Position numbers and translations under genes: made by a program
The notes under the pieces: model-generated
What the model saw: the letters and a program-made list of their open reading frames with translations, nothing else
The model's database searches: none
What the model was told of the DNA's origin: nothing
Shown here: positions 36,047 through 46,592 of the stretch, one piece after another
How positions within the stretch are numbered: the first letter of the stretch is position 1
Layout: the number at the start of each line of letters is the position of its first letter
Assembly (NCBI GenBank): GCA_010909165.1
Contig: MU008176.1
Location: forward strand, 488,856 to 552,855
Reading direction: 5' to 3'
Length of the DNA: 64,000 nt
From: Anthoceros angustus
Taxonomy: Eukaryota > Streptophyta > Anthocerotopsida > Anthocerotales > Anthocerotaceae

Positions 36047-39000
36047 CTACTTCTCGATGCCCTGTTGAAGGTACTGAATCAGATCATAGCCTGCAGTGCT
36101 CCATTTATTATAGGCATCTGCACACGTCTTCATCATGAAATTTGCTGCCTCCCTCTCACTCATCTCTGGATGGAAACGCTTCCTCAGGTTGCCAATAGGA
36201 TCTCCCCGGCTGAAGCAGGGCAGCCCACTATCCACCATCAACAACACAGTGTTGATAATTCCATCCATGTGCTGCCTTGCAGCCAAGTACCCCTTCACGC
36301 AGAGACTCACAAAAAGATTCCACGTCTCACTCTTCATAACACCGGACGGGTCCAAGAGTTGTGTCATTTCATGACTCAACTTGAAATGGGCGTTCTCAAA
36401 CCGAAGGTTCCCTCCAGGAGAGGTCTCCAAAATAAAACCAAAATCAATGTGCACCAATCTGCCGTCTTTGTCAAACAGAAGGTTGCCATTGTGCCGGTCC
36501 TTCGGTTGGAGGAGAAGACTTGCAACCGCATATCCAGCACTGCTAACAATAAAATTTTCTCGAGCTGCCTCGAAGGCTGGGGACCCAACTGGTCCATACT
36601 CTTGTAAGAAAATCTCATAGAGTCCACCATCAGTGATTTCACCCATTTGATTCCGGCTACGGGTGTTGGGGACCACCTCAATAATCCCCCTCCCAAAACC
36701 AGTAGGAAGGACTCCATAAGGGAAGAGGTAAAGGTTTAGTCCTACAGCTTGGAAGATGTCCTTGAGAAGAGAAATAACCTGCAGAGCGAGCACATCCTGC
36801 CTGCAATCATCTCCTACTTTAAAAATACATGCCTGCAACTTAATGTCGTCTGGATCCCCACCTTTGTCAACCACATCAAATGTGATCATGATTGGCACCT
36901 TAGCAGCTGATTGCAAAGGAATACCGCTGCCTAATTCAATGCCCCGGACCAGTTTATTTGGAGCTGTTGGGAGATAAAGATCGTCACCCTCAACTTCAAT
37001 CTTCTCTAGCTCCCTCCGGATGCCTTCCCTGCGTTCCTCCTTTGGTAGAGGGTATAAAATTCCAGAGATCGATGTCACCCTATCAAAAAATCTAAACTCC
37101 CGAATAAAAACATCATGTGCTTCAGGGGTGAAGCTTTCTACAACTCTGCTCCGTACTCTTGGTACCAGATCATAGAGAGTGTTTCCTTTCCCAGCAGAGG
37201 CCTCCTTCCCTGGTTCATCAGCTGGAGGTGGTTCCTCACCTTGAAGTTGCCAGATCAGTCTATGCGCAAAAAGATTGCTTTTCTGTGCAGCAACCATCAA
37301 GTACCCCTCCACCAGACCCAAGGCATCATACCTCAGAGACTGCACAAGCTGAGGCATGAAGAAGGTGACCCTCTCCGGAGGATATGATTCCATGACACGC
37401 AGAACATAGGCCATGACTCGAGGATGACCTTTGTAGGCTGGAGTGAGAAACTCAAGTGCATGAGTAATTGAGCATGGAGCCCAATGTGGGAGCCACTGCA
37501 ATAACGGAGAATCTTCTTCGACAGCCTTAGGAGTGACAAAATACGGAAGTGCTTCAGGCACTTCTACCAAATCTGGTATATGAGCCTGCACCAGGGACAT
37601 GATTTCAGACCTTAGGGCTGAAACGCCTGGAAATCTGGTGACAAGTGATAGAGCCACAAGGGGATCCACGGACCAAGCAGTCTTCAGGTACTCAATCCAG
37701 CGCTCTGTCCCAAAGCGCAACCTTTGAACTCCACCTTCCTTAAGAGGATTCGCCCAGGTGTCTAGCCTCTCAGCTTCATGCTGGCAAAGCATTAGCAACA
37801 GCTGCTTTATCTTCTCTCTCCCCACATTATCTACATCTACATTACCCCAGACAGGGTGCTCACCATCTGATTGACTGGGCGAACTGCCTACTACTGCAAG
37901 CTGGCCATATTCCGGGACCCGCAGAGGTTTTGAAGCTACATCTATACGTGTCTGACTGTCCAGCCTCTCTGACAAATGTTGCACAAATACTGCCACCGCC
38001 TGTGCCTCAGATAGAGCCATGCCCTCCACGTTTGTCTCACTCCATGCTGGCGCCACAGAGAACCAGTGCATGGCAGCCCTGTAAACACGATCTTCCAGCA
38101 AACTTAAACCTGTCACACCCATGTGCGTGTTTCCCTCCAGCTGGAAAACACAATACTTGAGCCCTAACAGCATTAGTGTGAAGAAAGCCCCGCCCGCTGC
38201 AGGGTGGGTACATAGACGTTCAGGATACTTCACAGAACCTTCAATCAACTTCCCCAACAAAAGCAGCTGATTGCTGCAGCTGTACTTTACAACCTCAAAC
38301 CGGTCGAGCAAGAAGCCCAACCACACGCGATGGGCTGTGATTCCAGGAAGAACATTCACATCTTCCTCCACAGGCTCGCCAGGCTTCAATTGAGGTCTCA
38401 ATTTAACTGCCGGCCCTGAACAACTATGTCCTGAAGCAAAGAGACCCCAGCCAGAGTCAACCGTCCATAGCCAGGCATCCACCAGCTCTGCAAGCACAAA
38501 GGATCGTAGGTGAGGCGCAGCAGACAGTATCCAGGTCCAGACAAACACCCCCGTCTCCAATGCCCCAGGGAGAAAGATATGGACAGGGCACCAACACAAC
38601 AGTCTAAGCAGCTGGGAAAATGCTTCCGAATTCTTGCTTGCTGAGACATCTGTGTCAGAGAGCAACAATGCAGCTGCTCTTAAACATTGTTCTCGGAAAT
38701 CCGCCGTATCCACATCGGATCTCCTGTGTGCATCCGTCACAAAATGTTGCAATAACTTCAGAAACCTGGCTATAAGCAGCTTGTTCAAAGACGTGTTGTC
38801 AATCTGCGCTTGGCTAACTGCATCCTTCGGAGATTGGTAGCTGATGAGGCCATTCCCAGCCCAAAGTCCTGAAGGTTTATCACCACCTTGACCTTGAATG
38901 TTCAAACCACTAATGCAATATAACCCTTTCATGCCTGCAATCTCACCTGTATATTTTGATTTGACAGTTGCACTGACAATGCCAGTGGAGAGAACTTCCA

Positions 39001-42000
39001 AGTTCCCTAATTCTGCCACTCTTGGGTTAGCCCCAGCGGCTGAAGCTGCTGCTGCAATTACTGCTGGAATTGTCACTGAGTTGCCACTGCCTGGAACACC
39101 AGTCTTCAACGGAAGCCTGATGTCAGAAAGGAGAGACAGAAGATCACCTGTATGAGAAACTTTTTCCCACGTATTTAACTTTCGGAATTGCTCCTGCAAC
39201 AGTCCTTGAGTGGTCGAAGGGGCCAGATACAGTGCAGAAGTAATCCAATCACGAACCCTTTGCTGCGACAGGTTTCTAGCAGCAAGGAGGGACCCAGGAT
39301 CAGAGGTTAGAGCAGGAGGCGAGTGATCAGCGACCACATGCATCAGCGCATCTAAGCACAGGGGATTCCACAAAAGTGATGGAAACGTAGACCTCAGCTG
39401 ACCAAGAAGACTGTCAGACAGGTCCCTTACAATGTCCTTCTGGTGCACTACATTCTTTATGAGATAACAGGCATGAGCAGCCAGAATGGCCTCCCTCTGC
39501 TCAGTTTCCTGCCCAGTAACCAATACCTTTTCCCCAAGCCATGTCAAAGCGCCTTCAAAAGCCCGGTGGGCAGTTGCAATCAGGCATTGATATACAGCAG
39601 GCATGAGGTCTGGGGTTCCCAGATACTGAAAAATGCAGCTGAGTGCACTTCTGTAGCCCTCATCTGGTGAGCTCCTCTTGAGCACACCGCCTTGATGGCT
39701 AAAGCGCAACACTTCCAGAAAAGCAACTGCAAGAAGATACGTGGCTTTCACACCGGAAATGGTGCCCAAAGACGCAATATCCACCCGCCCCCCTAAAGCT
39801 GCAGATAGGGCTGACCTTTGGGCAACTGCGGCCTTCTCATTATTACTTCCCCGACGACTGCCAGGATTGTGCAGGGCATTAAGCTCAATCTCATCTTCCA
39901 GCCACATGACAGAGCTTACCACAAGGGGCGGCGTCCCTTCTGCAATCTGCTGAACAGCAGCTGCCCACTGCGGACTCCAAGGGTAAGGTCCTGATATAGC
40001 TTGCACTGGCAAGACGCTCACACTTCCTTGGCTACTCTGGCTGCCCCTGCTCACTCCAACTGACTTCACTGATGCTTGCATCTTCTGGATGGGAGGAGCC
40101 AAGCCAAACAGAACAATGTAGAACCAGAGGTTCCTGAAAAGCTTCAGCATGCGTGAATCAATCTCCTGAAATGATACGATATCGGAACAAACTTCTGCCA
40201 CAGCTGGAAGAAGTGGCCCCAGCAAATCTGCGCCACTCCTGCCAACCTTGGCCTCGGCAACTAGACCAACATCAGAAAATAAATGCAACAAACGATGCCT
40301 GTAGTCCGCCCGAAGCCTTGGTTCCTTAAGATCCCTTGCTATCTGCTGAAACGCACTAGGGAGGGTCTCCACACGTTCCGTTGTGCCCTCAGGAGCCAGC
40401 GTACGACTATGTGCGGAGCCAACAGTGTTCAGCTTTTGAAAGTAACTCCTCACCAGAAGATTCACAACATCCTTGTAGGACTTCTCCCATCCAAGACTCG
40501 CCATGCGCGCCACAGCCTCCAGCAATCTGAGCCGCAACTTGCTGGGAGCTGAAGCATCTCCTTCCTCCAGACTCTCAAGAAGCAACGGCAACATCATATC
40601 CACAGCTTCAGCCTTGTTCAGCATAGTTGCCAAATCAGCCAGTAGAGGAATGATGTTGAGCTGCATCACTGCAACCAACAACTTCTCCTTCTCATCTTGT
40701 TCAACTGCCTCCCGAATGTAGGCAGCCAACGACAGTAGGAATGATTCAATAGAAGGCCTATCAGATTTCCACCCGCATTCAATAAGCTTGCAGCTGGTCC
40801 TCACAACGCTAACAAAAACTTGACCTTGACTCGCCTCCCACGTGTCAGCTTGAGCACAGGTAGAAAGAGCCAGCGTTTTAATCCGTAACAGAATTCTAGA
40901 GACCTGAGTTCTGTCAGTTGCTGCAATCTCAGCCACACCTACTAAAAGCTTGTCAAAGAGTTGCTCACATTGATTTAACTTTCGCCATAAAGATCCAACA
41001 CATGCATCAGCAGCATCCAGGAGCAGCGAGAGAGTCTCGCGTAGAGCACTCCTTGACACTTTCGCGTCCGATGTAGAAAGCAAAGTACAATTCGTGAGTA
41101 CCAACGCAGCTGCTTGACAAGCTTGCAATTTCAGGTTCATCTTCATCTTCAGTCCCACACCATCCACAGGCCAATCCCTTTTTCGGATTTTGAGCAAGGG
41201 AATAACAACTTTCAGCTGTTTGGCTGCACCGGCCCTCAACTGCCGTAGTTGAGCTTCGTTCCAGTGCCCATTACCCGACTGGGACTGCCCCAAAAGCTGT
41301 GCCAGAACTCGGAAAGCAACCTGTCGTCTCTCCAGAGACTCCACTGTTTCCTCATCCAGAGCCAGAGTAACATCCGAGGTGGAATCCCTGACAGACAAAC
41401 ACATAGTCAGTTGCTGCTCTTGGGTTTGCCGCCTAATCCCAGTCCCATTCGCCTTCACAGACTTATAGCTCCCCACGTCTTCGGATGAGTCCACATGCCC
41501 GCTCCTCACACTCGCTTCAGCAATGGATGAGGAGACAGGACTGGCCAGGCTGAAATTAGGGATTTGAGCCTCGAAGATCTCATTGTTCACCCACGGTGTG
41601 ACTCCCTCGCTGTGATTCCCATCCTCCCCAAACCTCTTGGACTTGAGGGGACTGGGGGTCCCCGCTGCACCGGCAGGAGATCTGTAACTCTTCCTCCCCG
41701 CAGGCGAGGTTTGAGCTGAAGATCCTGCTGAAGAAGACGAAATGCTCACCCCCTGGCAAGGAAGGATCCAGTGCTCCAGCAAATTGCTGGCCACGCGCTC
41801 TGCATCAGCAGCCTTCAAGGGGGGGCACCGACTGGCCAGTGCTGACAACAACGCCTTGCCTCCCACAGCCTGATGGGCCCCAACAAAAATACTCCCATGC
41901 TTATCGCTGCCGGCCCAGGCGATGACATGAGCCACAGCGCTGCTAACATCCTCGGCCGAGGCCGGGAAAGCCTCCACTATCTTCACAAGGTTGTCCAGCA

Positions 42001-42313
42001 GCTCGGAGAAGAACGCCAGCATATCATCAGAGCTCAAGGACGCGGGCCACGAAGCCTCCCTCCAGTACGACGACGGCATGGCCTCCAGGAACCATAGAAT
42101 ACGCGGCAGCAGCTCCTTGTGCTCCCGCTCCGCCTGCCGGCACGCCAGAAACCTGGCAAGCGCCAGAATGGCATTCAGATTTGCCATGGACAGCCGCAAT
42201 CCCTTCTCCAGAATCCCCGACTGCGGGCACTGCCTCGTGATGACTGCAATGTTCTCACCCGGCACCTCTCCCAACCCGGCCAGCACCTCGCAGAGCTCCG
42301 TGAGCGCACTCAT
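36047..42313 (-). CDS. PI4KA: Phosphatidylinositol 4-kinase alpha (type III), intronless
   Basis: One uninterrupted frame encodes 2088 residues from the ATG at 42313 (context GCCATGAGT, followed by ALTELCEVLAG as in plant PI4K alpha starts). An extra 46 upstream in-frame codons look unconserved. The enzyme makes phosphatidylinositol 4-phosphate at the plasma membrane and in plants works with scaffold partners. The long N-terminal alpha-solenoid is followed by a lipid-kinase-unique region and the C-terminal PI3/4-kinase domain. That domain has the catalytic loop KDRHNGNLL at about 1938-1946, the activation motif HIDFGF at about 1955-1960, and a GDDCRQD segment upstream. Arabidopsis PI4K alpha is about 2030 residues and, as I recall, many-exon, so the lack of any intron in 6.3 kb is striking. 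No frameshift or stop is seen. The start is 871 bases from the divergent AUG5 start. Confidence 0.95.
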   Translation of the reverse strand: MSALTELCEVLAGLGEVPGENIAVITRQCPQSGILEKGLRLSMANLNAILALARFLACRQAEREHKELLPRILWFLEAMPSSYWREASWPASLSSDDMLAFFSELLDNLVKIVEAFPASAEDVSSAVAHVIAWAGSDKHGSIFVGAHQAVGGKALLSALASRCPPLKAADAERVASNLLEHWILPCQGVSISSSSAGSSAQTSPAGRKSYRSPAGAAGTPSPLKSKRFGEDGNHSEGVTPWVNNEIFEAQIPNFSLASPVSSSIAEASVRSGHVDSSEDVGSYKSVKANGTGIRRQTQEQQLTMCLSVRDSTSDVTLALDEETVESLERRQVAFRVLAQLLGQSQSGNGHWNEAQLRQLRAGAAKQLKVVIPLLKIRKRDWPVDGVGLKMKMNLKLQACQAAALVLTNCTLLSTSDAKVSRSALRETLSLLLDAADACVGSLWRKLNQCEQLFDKLLVGVAEIAATDRTQVSRILLRIKTLALSTCAQADTWEASQGQVFVSVVRTSCKLIECGWKSDRPSIESFLLSLAAYIREAVEQDEKEKLLVAVMQLNIIPLLADLATMLNKAEAVDMMLPLLLESLEEGDASAPSKLRLRLLEAVARMASLGWEKSYKDVVNLLVRSYFQKLNTVGSAHSRTLAPEGTTERVETLPSAFQQIARDLKEPRLRADYRHRLLHLFSDVGLVAEAKVGRSGADLLGPLLPAVAEVCSDIVSFQEIDSRMLKLFRNLWFYIVLFGLAPPIQKMQASVKSVGVSRGSQSSQGSVSVLPVQAISGPYPWSPQWAAAVQQIAEGTPPLVVSSVMWLEDEIELNALHNPGSRRGSNNEKAAVAQRSALSAALGGRVDIASLGTISGVKATYLLAVAFLEVLRFSHQGGVLKRSSPDEGYRSALSCIFQYLGTPDLMPAVYQCLIATAHRAFEGALTWLGEKVLVTGQETEQREAILAAHACYLIKNVVHQKDIVRDLSDSLLGQLRSTFPSLLWNPLCLDALMHVVADHSPPALTSDPGSLLAARNLSQQRVRDWITSALYLAPSTTQGLLQEQFRKLNTWEKVSHTGDLLSLLSDIRLPLKTGVPGSGNSVTIPAVIAAAASAAGANPRVAELGNLEVLSTGIVSATVKSKYTGEIAGMKGLYCISGLNIQGQGGDKPSGLWAGNGLISYQSPKDAVSQAQIDNTSLNKLLIARFLKLLQHFVTDAHRRSDVDTADFREQCLRAAALLLSDTDVSASKNSEAFSQLLRLLCWCPVHIFLPGALETGVFVWTWILSAAPHLRSFVLAELVDAWLWTVDSGWGLFASGHSCSGPAVKLRPQLKPGEPVEEDVNVLPGITAHRVWLGFLLDRFEVVKYSCSNQLLLLGKLIEGSVKYPERLCTHPAAGGAFFTLMLLGLKYCVFQLEGNTHMGVTGLSLLEDRVYRAAMHWFSVAPAWSETNVEGMALSEAQAVAVFVQHLSERLDSQTRIDVASKPLRVPEYGQLAVVGSSPSQSDGEHPVWGNVDVDNVGREKIKQLLLMLCQHEAERLDTWANPLKEGGVQRLRFGTERWIEYLKTAWSVDPLVALSLVTRFPGVSALRSEIMSLVQAHIPDLVEVPEALPYFVTPKAVEEDSPLLQWLPHWAPCSITHALEFLTPAYKGHPRVMAYVLRVMESYPPERVTFFMPQLVQSLRYDALGLVEGYLMVAAQKSNLFAHRLIWQLQGEEPPPADEPGKEASAGKGNTLYDLVPRVRSRVVESFTPEAHDVFIREFRFFDRVTSISGILYPLPKEERREGIRRELEKIEVEGDDLYLPTAPNKLVRGIELGSGIPLQSAAKVPIMITFDVVDKGGDPDDIKLQACIFKVGDDCRQDVLALQVISLLKDIFQAVGLNLYLFPYGVLPTGFGRGIIEVVPNTRSRNQMGEITDGGLYEIFLQEYGPVGSPAFEAARENFIVSSAGYAVASLLLQPKDRHNGNLLFDKDGRLVHIDFGFILETSPGGNLRFENAHFKLSHEMTQLLDPSGVMKSETWNLFVSLCVKGYLAARQHMDGIINTVLLMVDSGLPCFSRGDPIGNLRKRFHPEMSEREAANFMMKTCADAYNKWSTAGYDLIQYLQQGIEK

Positions 42314-43184
42314 GGCGACTGTCTTTGTGGGCGGGCCTGGCTTCGCTTCCCCTGGCTTCACAGCACCACCACGTTCCCAGTCATGCTCCAGCTGCCAGTG
42401 CACGGATTCCTGGGTCCTGCAAGCCAGCCGAGCACCGCAGCAGCAATCCAATCCGCGAGCAGGCCGGTGATGGGCAGGTTACATCACACAGCAGACAGAG
42501 AGCCGCAGCAGGCAAAGGCAAAGGCAAAGGCAAAGGCAAAGGCAAAGGCAAACGCAGTGCCCGCTGGCGAGCCTGCAACGCCACAGATCCCAGCTCCCTG
42601 CCGCCTCCTCCAGGCGAGCACATGCGCACGAGACATGGCGCGAGGCTGCTGCGGCCAGATCCACACAGGGGCACGCGACGAGACCGCAAGCCGAGTCAAG
42701 CGGGAAGCCATGCCCGGATGCCGGAGCGAGCCGGCTGTCACCTCCCGGTGTGGGTGGTCCACTCCATGCTCCTCCCGATTTAACATATCTTATACATGCA
42801 GGCGAGCTGCTCCTGTGAGACCGGCCTGCAGGCCCTTTCTTTTTCTTTCATACGCAGACGCGGCCAGCTCCGCCTTCTCCTCTCTCCTGCAGGCTCCAGC
42901 CCAGCGGGATCCTATGTTTAGACTTGACCCACTTCCGGTTTGATGCGGCCTGGCCCAGCGCTGCTGGGTCGTGCCACTTCTTGGGTCTGGTGACTTGTCC
43001 TCGCATCTCGGTTCTCTGCGTTCCAGCCTCCAATGCGGCCTCCAGATTGTCTCCAGCGAGGTGCCGGGAGGTGGGTGCTTCAATGCCGGTGATGGCTGCT
43101 TCAATGCCGGTGGTGGGTGGCTCGGAGGGCGGGATGTGGGTTTGAGGTAGGGGATCGAGGTCGTCTGCCCACCGGGGTGAAGAG
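42314..43184. promoter_or_regulatory. Divergent spacer between PI4K alpha and AUG5
   Basis: The 871 bases between two divergent start codons should contain both 5' leaders and promoters. A GGCAAA hexamer is repeated seven times at 42511-42552. No protein gene is supported here; the open frames on both strands derive from the hexamer repeat and GC bias. Confidence 0.45.
42511..42552. repeat. GGCAAA hexanucleotide repeat, seven copies
   Basis: Seven perfect units lie in the PI4K alpha/AUG5 spacer, about 200 bases upstream of the PI4K alpha start codon, so possibly in its promoter or 5' leader. Confidence 0.9.
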
Positions 43185-46100
43185 ATGCAGAATCCCAACA
43201 GCTCTGTGCCGCAGGCGGAGGCAATTCTGCAATGGCTGCAGCAGGAGATGGGTTGCACCTTGTCGCAGGCTCAGAAGGCGGGGGCGGGGGACAGGGGGCT
43301 GCCGTCCCCGGATGTGCTGCGCAAAATTTGCCGAGGGAACATGATTCCCGTGTGGAACTTCTTCCTGGACAGGGTGAAGTCGGAGAAGACCGTGGAGAGG
43401 GTGCGGAAGAACATCCATGTGCACGGGACGCTGGGGCATATGTCTCAGGCGCGGCAGGCTGTGGCTGACGACAAGACGCCGGTGCGGCGGAAGGTGCAGG
43501 ACGGGAAGGCGGGGGAGCGGCTGCTGGGGAGGTCTGGGAGCAGCAAGTGGCTGGATGGGAAGGGGAGAGGGCGGGGCAGAGAGGCGAGTAAGGAGGTGAG
43601 GGAGGTGAAGGCTGATAGATCTGACGTGGGAGACACCAGGGAGGTGGCTCTGCGGGAAAGGGAGCTTGCGGAGCGGGAGCTGGGGAAGCAGCGGCAGCTG
43701 TTGGAGAGGCTGATGAAAGATGCCAAGGCAAGAATGCTGGACTTGACGAGGGAGGAGACTGACAGGCAGAGGATTTTGGATGACAAGTTCAGCTCCAGGT
43801 ATGGTTGCCCGGGGTTGGGTTTTCTGGTCTGGGAGGGGAGGGGTGAAGGATGTGGAGCACTTACGTTGTTGTGTTTGGGTTTGTGTAGGCATAAGCAGAT
43901 CTTGCTTGAGGGGTATGATATGCGATGCGAGGAGGTGGTGCAAATACTGGGAGAGTATCTTCGGCGACTGAATCCTTTTGTGGAGCATGCACACGAGATG
44001 CAGAGAGGCAATGCAGGACTCGCGGACCCAGCTGCAGATTCTGTGCGTGCATTGCTTGAGCAGGAGGGTGGATATGGGGCAGCAGCGGTGAAGAGTGTCA
44101 GGCAGTCAGATGATCACATATTCCTGGAAACTGTGCATGAACGGGCCATTAGGAGGGCTTGTGAAGCCATAGCTGCGAATATGCTGGAAAGAATCAGGAC
44201 TACGGTTACGGCATATGAGGGAGAAGGAAGCCAGGGCGATCCACAACCGGATCTCTCTGTGGCAGGGTTTGAGAAGGAATTGGGTCCTGCGCTGGAGCTG
44301 TCCAGAGAGGCTTCCATGAGCTTGCTCAAGAGCCCCCAAACTCTGCTGAAAGCATTGTCGCAGTACACGGCTCGAGTGGTCAATCTTGTCGACTGCGAAG
44401 CTGAGAAGTTGGACGTTGGAGCTGATGCAGACCAGTTCAGGTTCTTTCTGCATGCCATGCAGACTCCACTTGCTTGCTGCACTCCATGAGGATTTTTACC
44501 TATCGAGTACCAGTCATGGCTAGGAACTGAAGGAGGTTTGCGTTATGTTTTGCAGAGATGGGCGTACGTCGGATGACACATCCGGTGGTACAGAAGAGAG
44601 TATATTCGCTGTTCAATCTCGTCTGAAGTCTAGCTCTAAGAATGCTCTTGACTCGACAAGCAGAAGCACAAGCAGGCAGCTCCGAGAAAGGCAGGTGATC
44701 AGGATGGAATATGCAGCACAGAGTTCGTGTCTTGGACACTTTGTGATGGTGGTTTGTTGAACTGACCAAAACTCTGACCGTTCCCTTTCAGAAAGCTCAT
44801 GTGCGGCAGTTTATTGCAACCGAGGAGGTGCTGAATAGACTGGCTGTAGCAAAGGCAGACATGGATCTGGTGGTGAAAGAACTGAATACGGTCATCATGG
44901 ATGGAAATGCTTCTCAGCTATCCAACGGAAAAGATCCCCATCACACATCTGTTGACTCGCGGCAATCGGAGGTGACTCCACCTTAACTGCGGCATCGGCA
45001 GTAGAGAAAAGATCGCAGTATAATCGATGATGATGACACTGGGTTGCTCTCACTTTTGTCCTGTCCACAGATCGAACTTTTGGCAAAGGAACGGGAGGTT
45101 GCAGGTGTGAAGGCAAGTGTCAGCACGTTGCTTTCTGAGGTGCAGCGTTTGAAGAAAAAATGTGAAGAACGGACTGAGGCAGAAGAGATCCTACGCCAAA
45201 AGTGGAAGAAGATTGAGGAGTTTGATGCACGCCGCTTGGAACTGGAGGCAGTATATTCCTTTTTCATTCGGGCCAACATGGTGAATTCTCGATGTCCTAT
45301 CCAGGAACCTAGTTCATTTTTCCTCATTGTTGGTCTACGGCTTACAATCGTCCAGTCCATGGCAGGCAGCATGGGCTTCTTGGGAGCACCATCCGAAATC
45401 TGCCCGTGAACAAGCATCAAGCACGATACTTCCAATTTGCATGACTTTACAGAGGAAACTTTCTGGAACTCGCGACCTTATCGAAGCTGAAGTGGGACAT
45501 TTCAAGCGAGTGCCTGAGAGTCGAGTTTGTGCGTTGCCAGTACACGAGCAAGTATGTTTTAATCTGCTTGCGTATGGTTTGTTGTGTATCTCAATCCTGG
45601 ACTGGCGTTGTGAGATGTTGTGTTGAGGTTTCAACCAGCATTTTTCATGAATCCTGAGGTTAATGTGGCAGGCTCTATCGGACTACATGAGAGGAACTGT
45701 TATCGGAGGGACTGAAGCAGCTGAAGCAGGACATAAAAGTGCTGCTCTTCTTGCGGCACGAGTTGGTGCGGGAGATCCATCTGCAATACCATCTATCTGT
45801 AGGATTTCAGCAGCCCTCCGGACGTTTGCAGGTACAACCTCGCACTCTACTGTCTCATGTTTCCTGGTCTCTTCGGCAGATTAATGTTAATTGTTGAATG
45901 CAGGCTCCGAGGTCTCAGATGCAGGTCTAGCGACCGTGGTGGAGTCGGTGCGCGTGTTTCTCCAAGCAGGTGCGCAGTCAGCCAATCTCTTGGAAGACCT
46001 TGCACGGTCAGTTTTCCGGGTGCAGATGCTGCAAGACATCGCGGGCAGCGGGCGAGCTGTGCTGGCATCTGCAAACTCCACCAAGCCAGAGTATGAGAGG

Positions 46101-46522
46101 TCTGTTGTTATCATCGCTCATGTTGGAACGTGTTGCTGCTCCCCCTTATTCCAAATGTCTGGAACCTCATTGCCTCACGTGTGAGCAGGACGTCGGCTGC
46201 ATGCATTGCAACGGCTCGGAAGCAGGACAAAACAACTGCAGAGTGGCTGGCCGAGCTCAAGACTGCGGTGCAGGACGCCCTGTCGTCCCTCAACGACTGC
46301 AAGCAAGTCAGAGGACTGGTGAGCCCCTTCATCCTGCACACCTCTATCTTCACCTTCCTGAAGTACTTATGGGTGCTTTCGACCTTTCAGGTTGATGAAT
46401 GGTGGGAGCAGCCTGCCTCCACTGCAGTGGACTGGGTCACTGTTGATGGCCAGAACATTGTTTCATGGCTTGCTCATGTCAAGCAACTCCAGACCGCTTT
46501 TTACGAAAAACAGCTTTCTTAG
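43185..46522 (+). CDS. AUG5: Augmin complex subunit AUG5
   Basis: Ten exons join in phase: 43185-43798, 43889-44440, 44556-44694, 44792-44971, 45071-45280, 45366-45551, 45672-45831, 45904-46099, 46189-46318 and 46391-46522. They give 832 residues (Arabidopsis AUG5 about 796). Augmin binds existing microtubules and recruits gamma-tubulin for branching nucleation in spindle, phragmoplast and cortical arrays. Family marks are [13 protein letters not shown] and [14 protein letters not shown] at the N-terminus, the [16 protein letters not shown] coiled coil, [37 protein letters not shown], and [18 protein letters not shown] near the end. All introns are GT-AG and short (72-120 bases). The stop is only 70 bases from the convergent stop of the Iojap gene, so the 3' UTRs probably overlap. 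Confidence 0.94.
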
Positions 46523-46592
46523 ATCATCTTTGAGCACGCCATTGTGCCGTGTACAAAAATCGCAGCTACAAAGGGCACATCCTCCGCGTAGG

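Noticed and set aside
42790-43994. Proline-rich minus-strand frames of about 300 codons
   Set aside because: They run antisense to AUG5 exon 1 and the spacer; low complexity and no family match.
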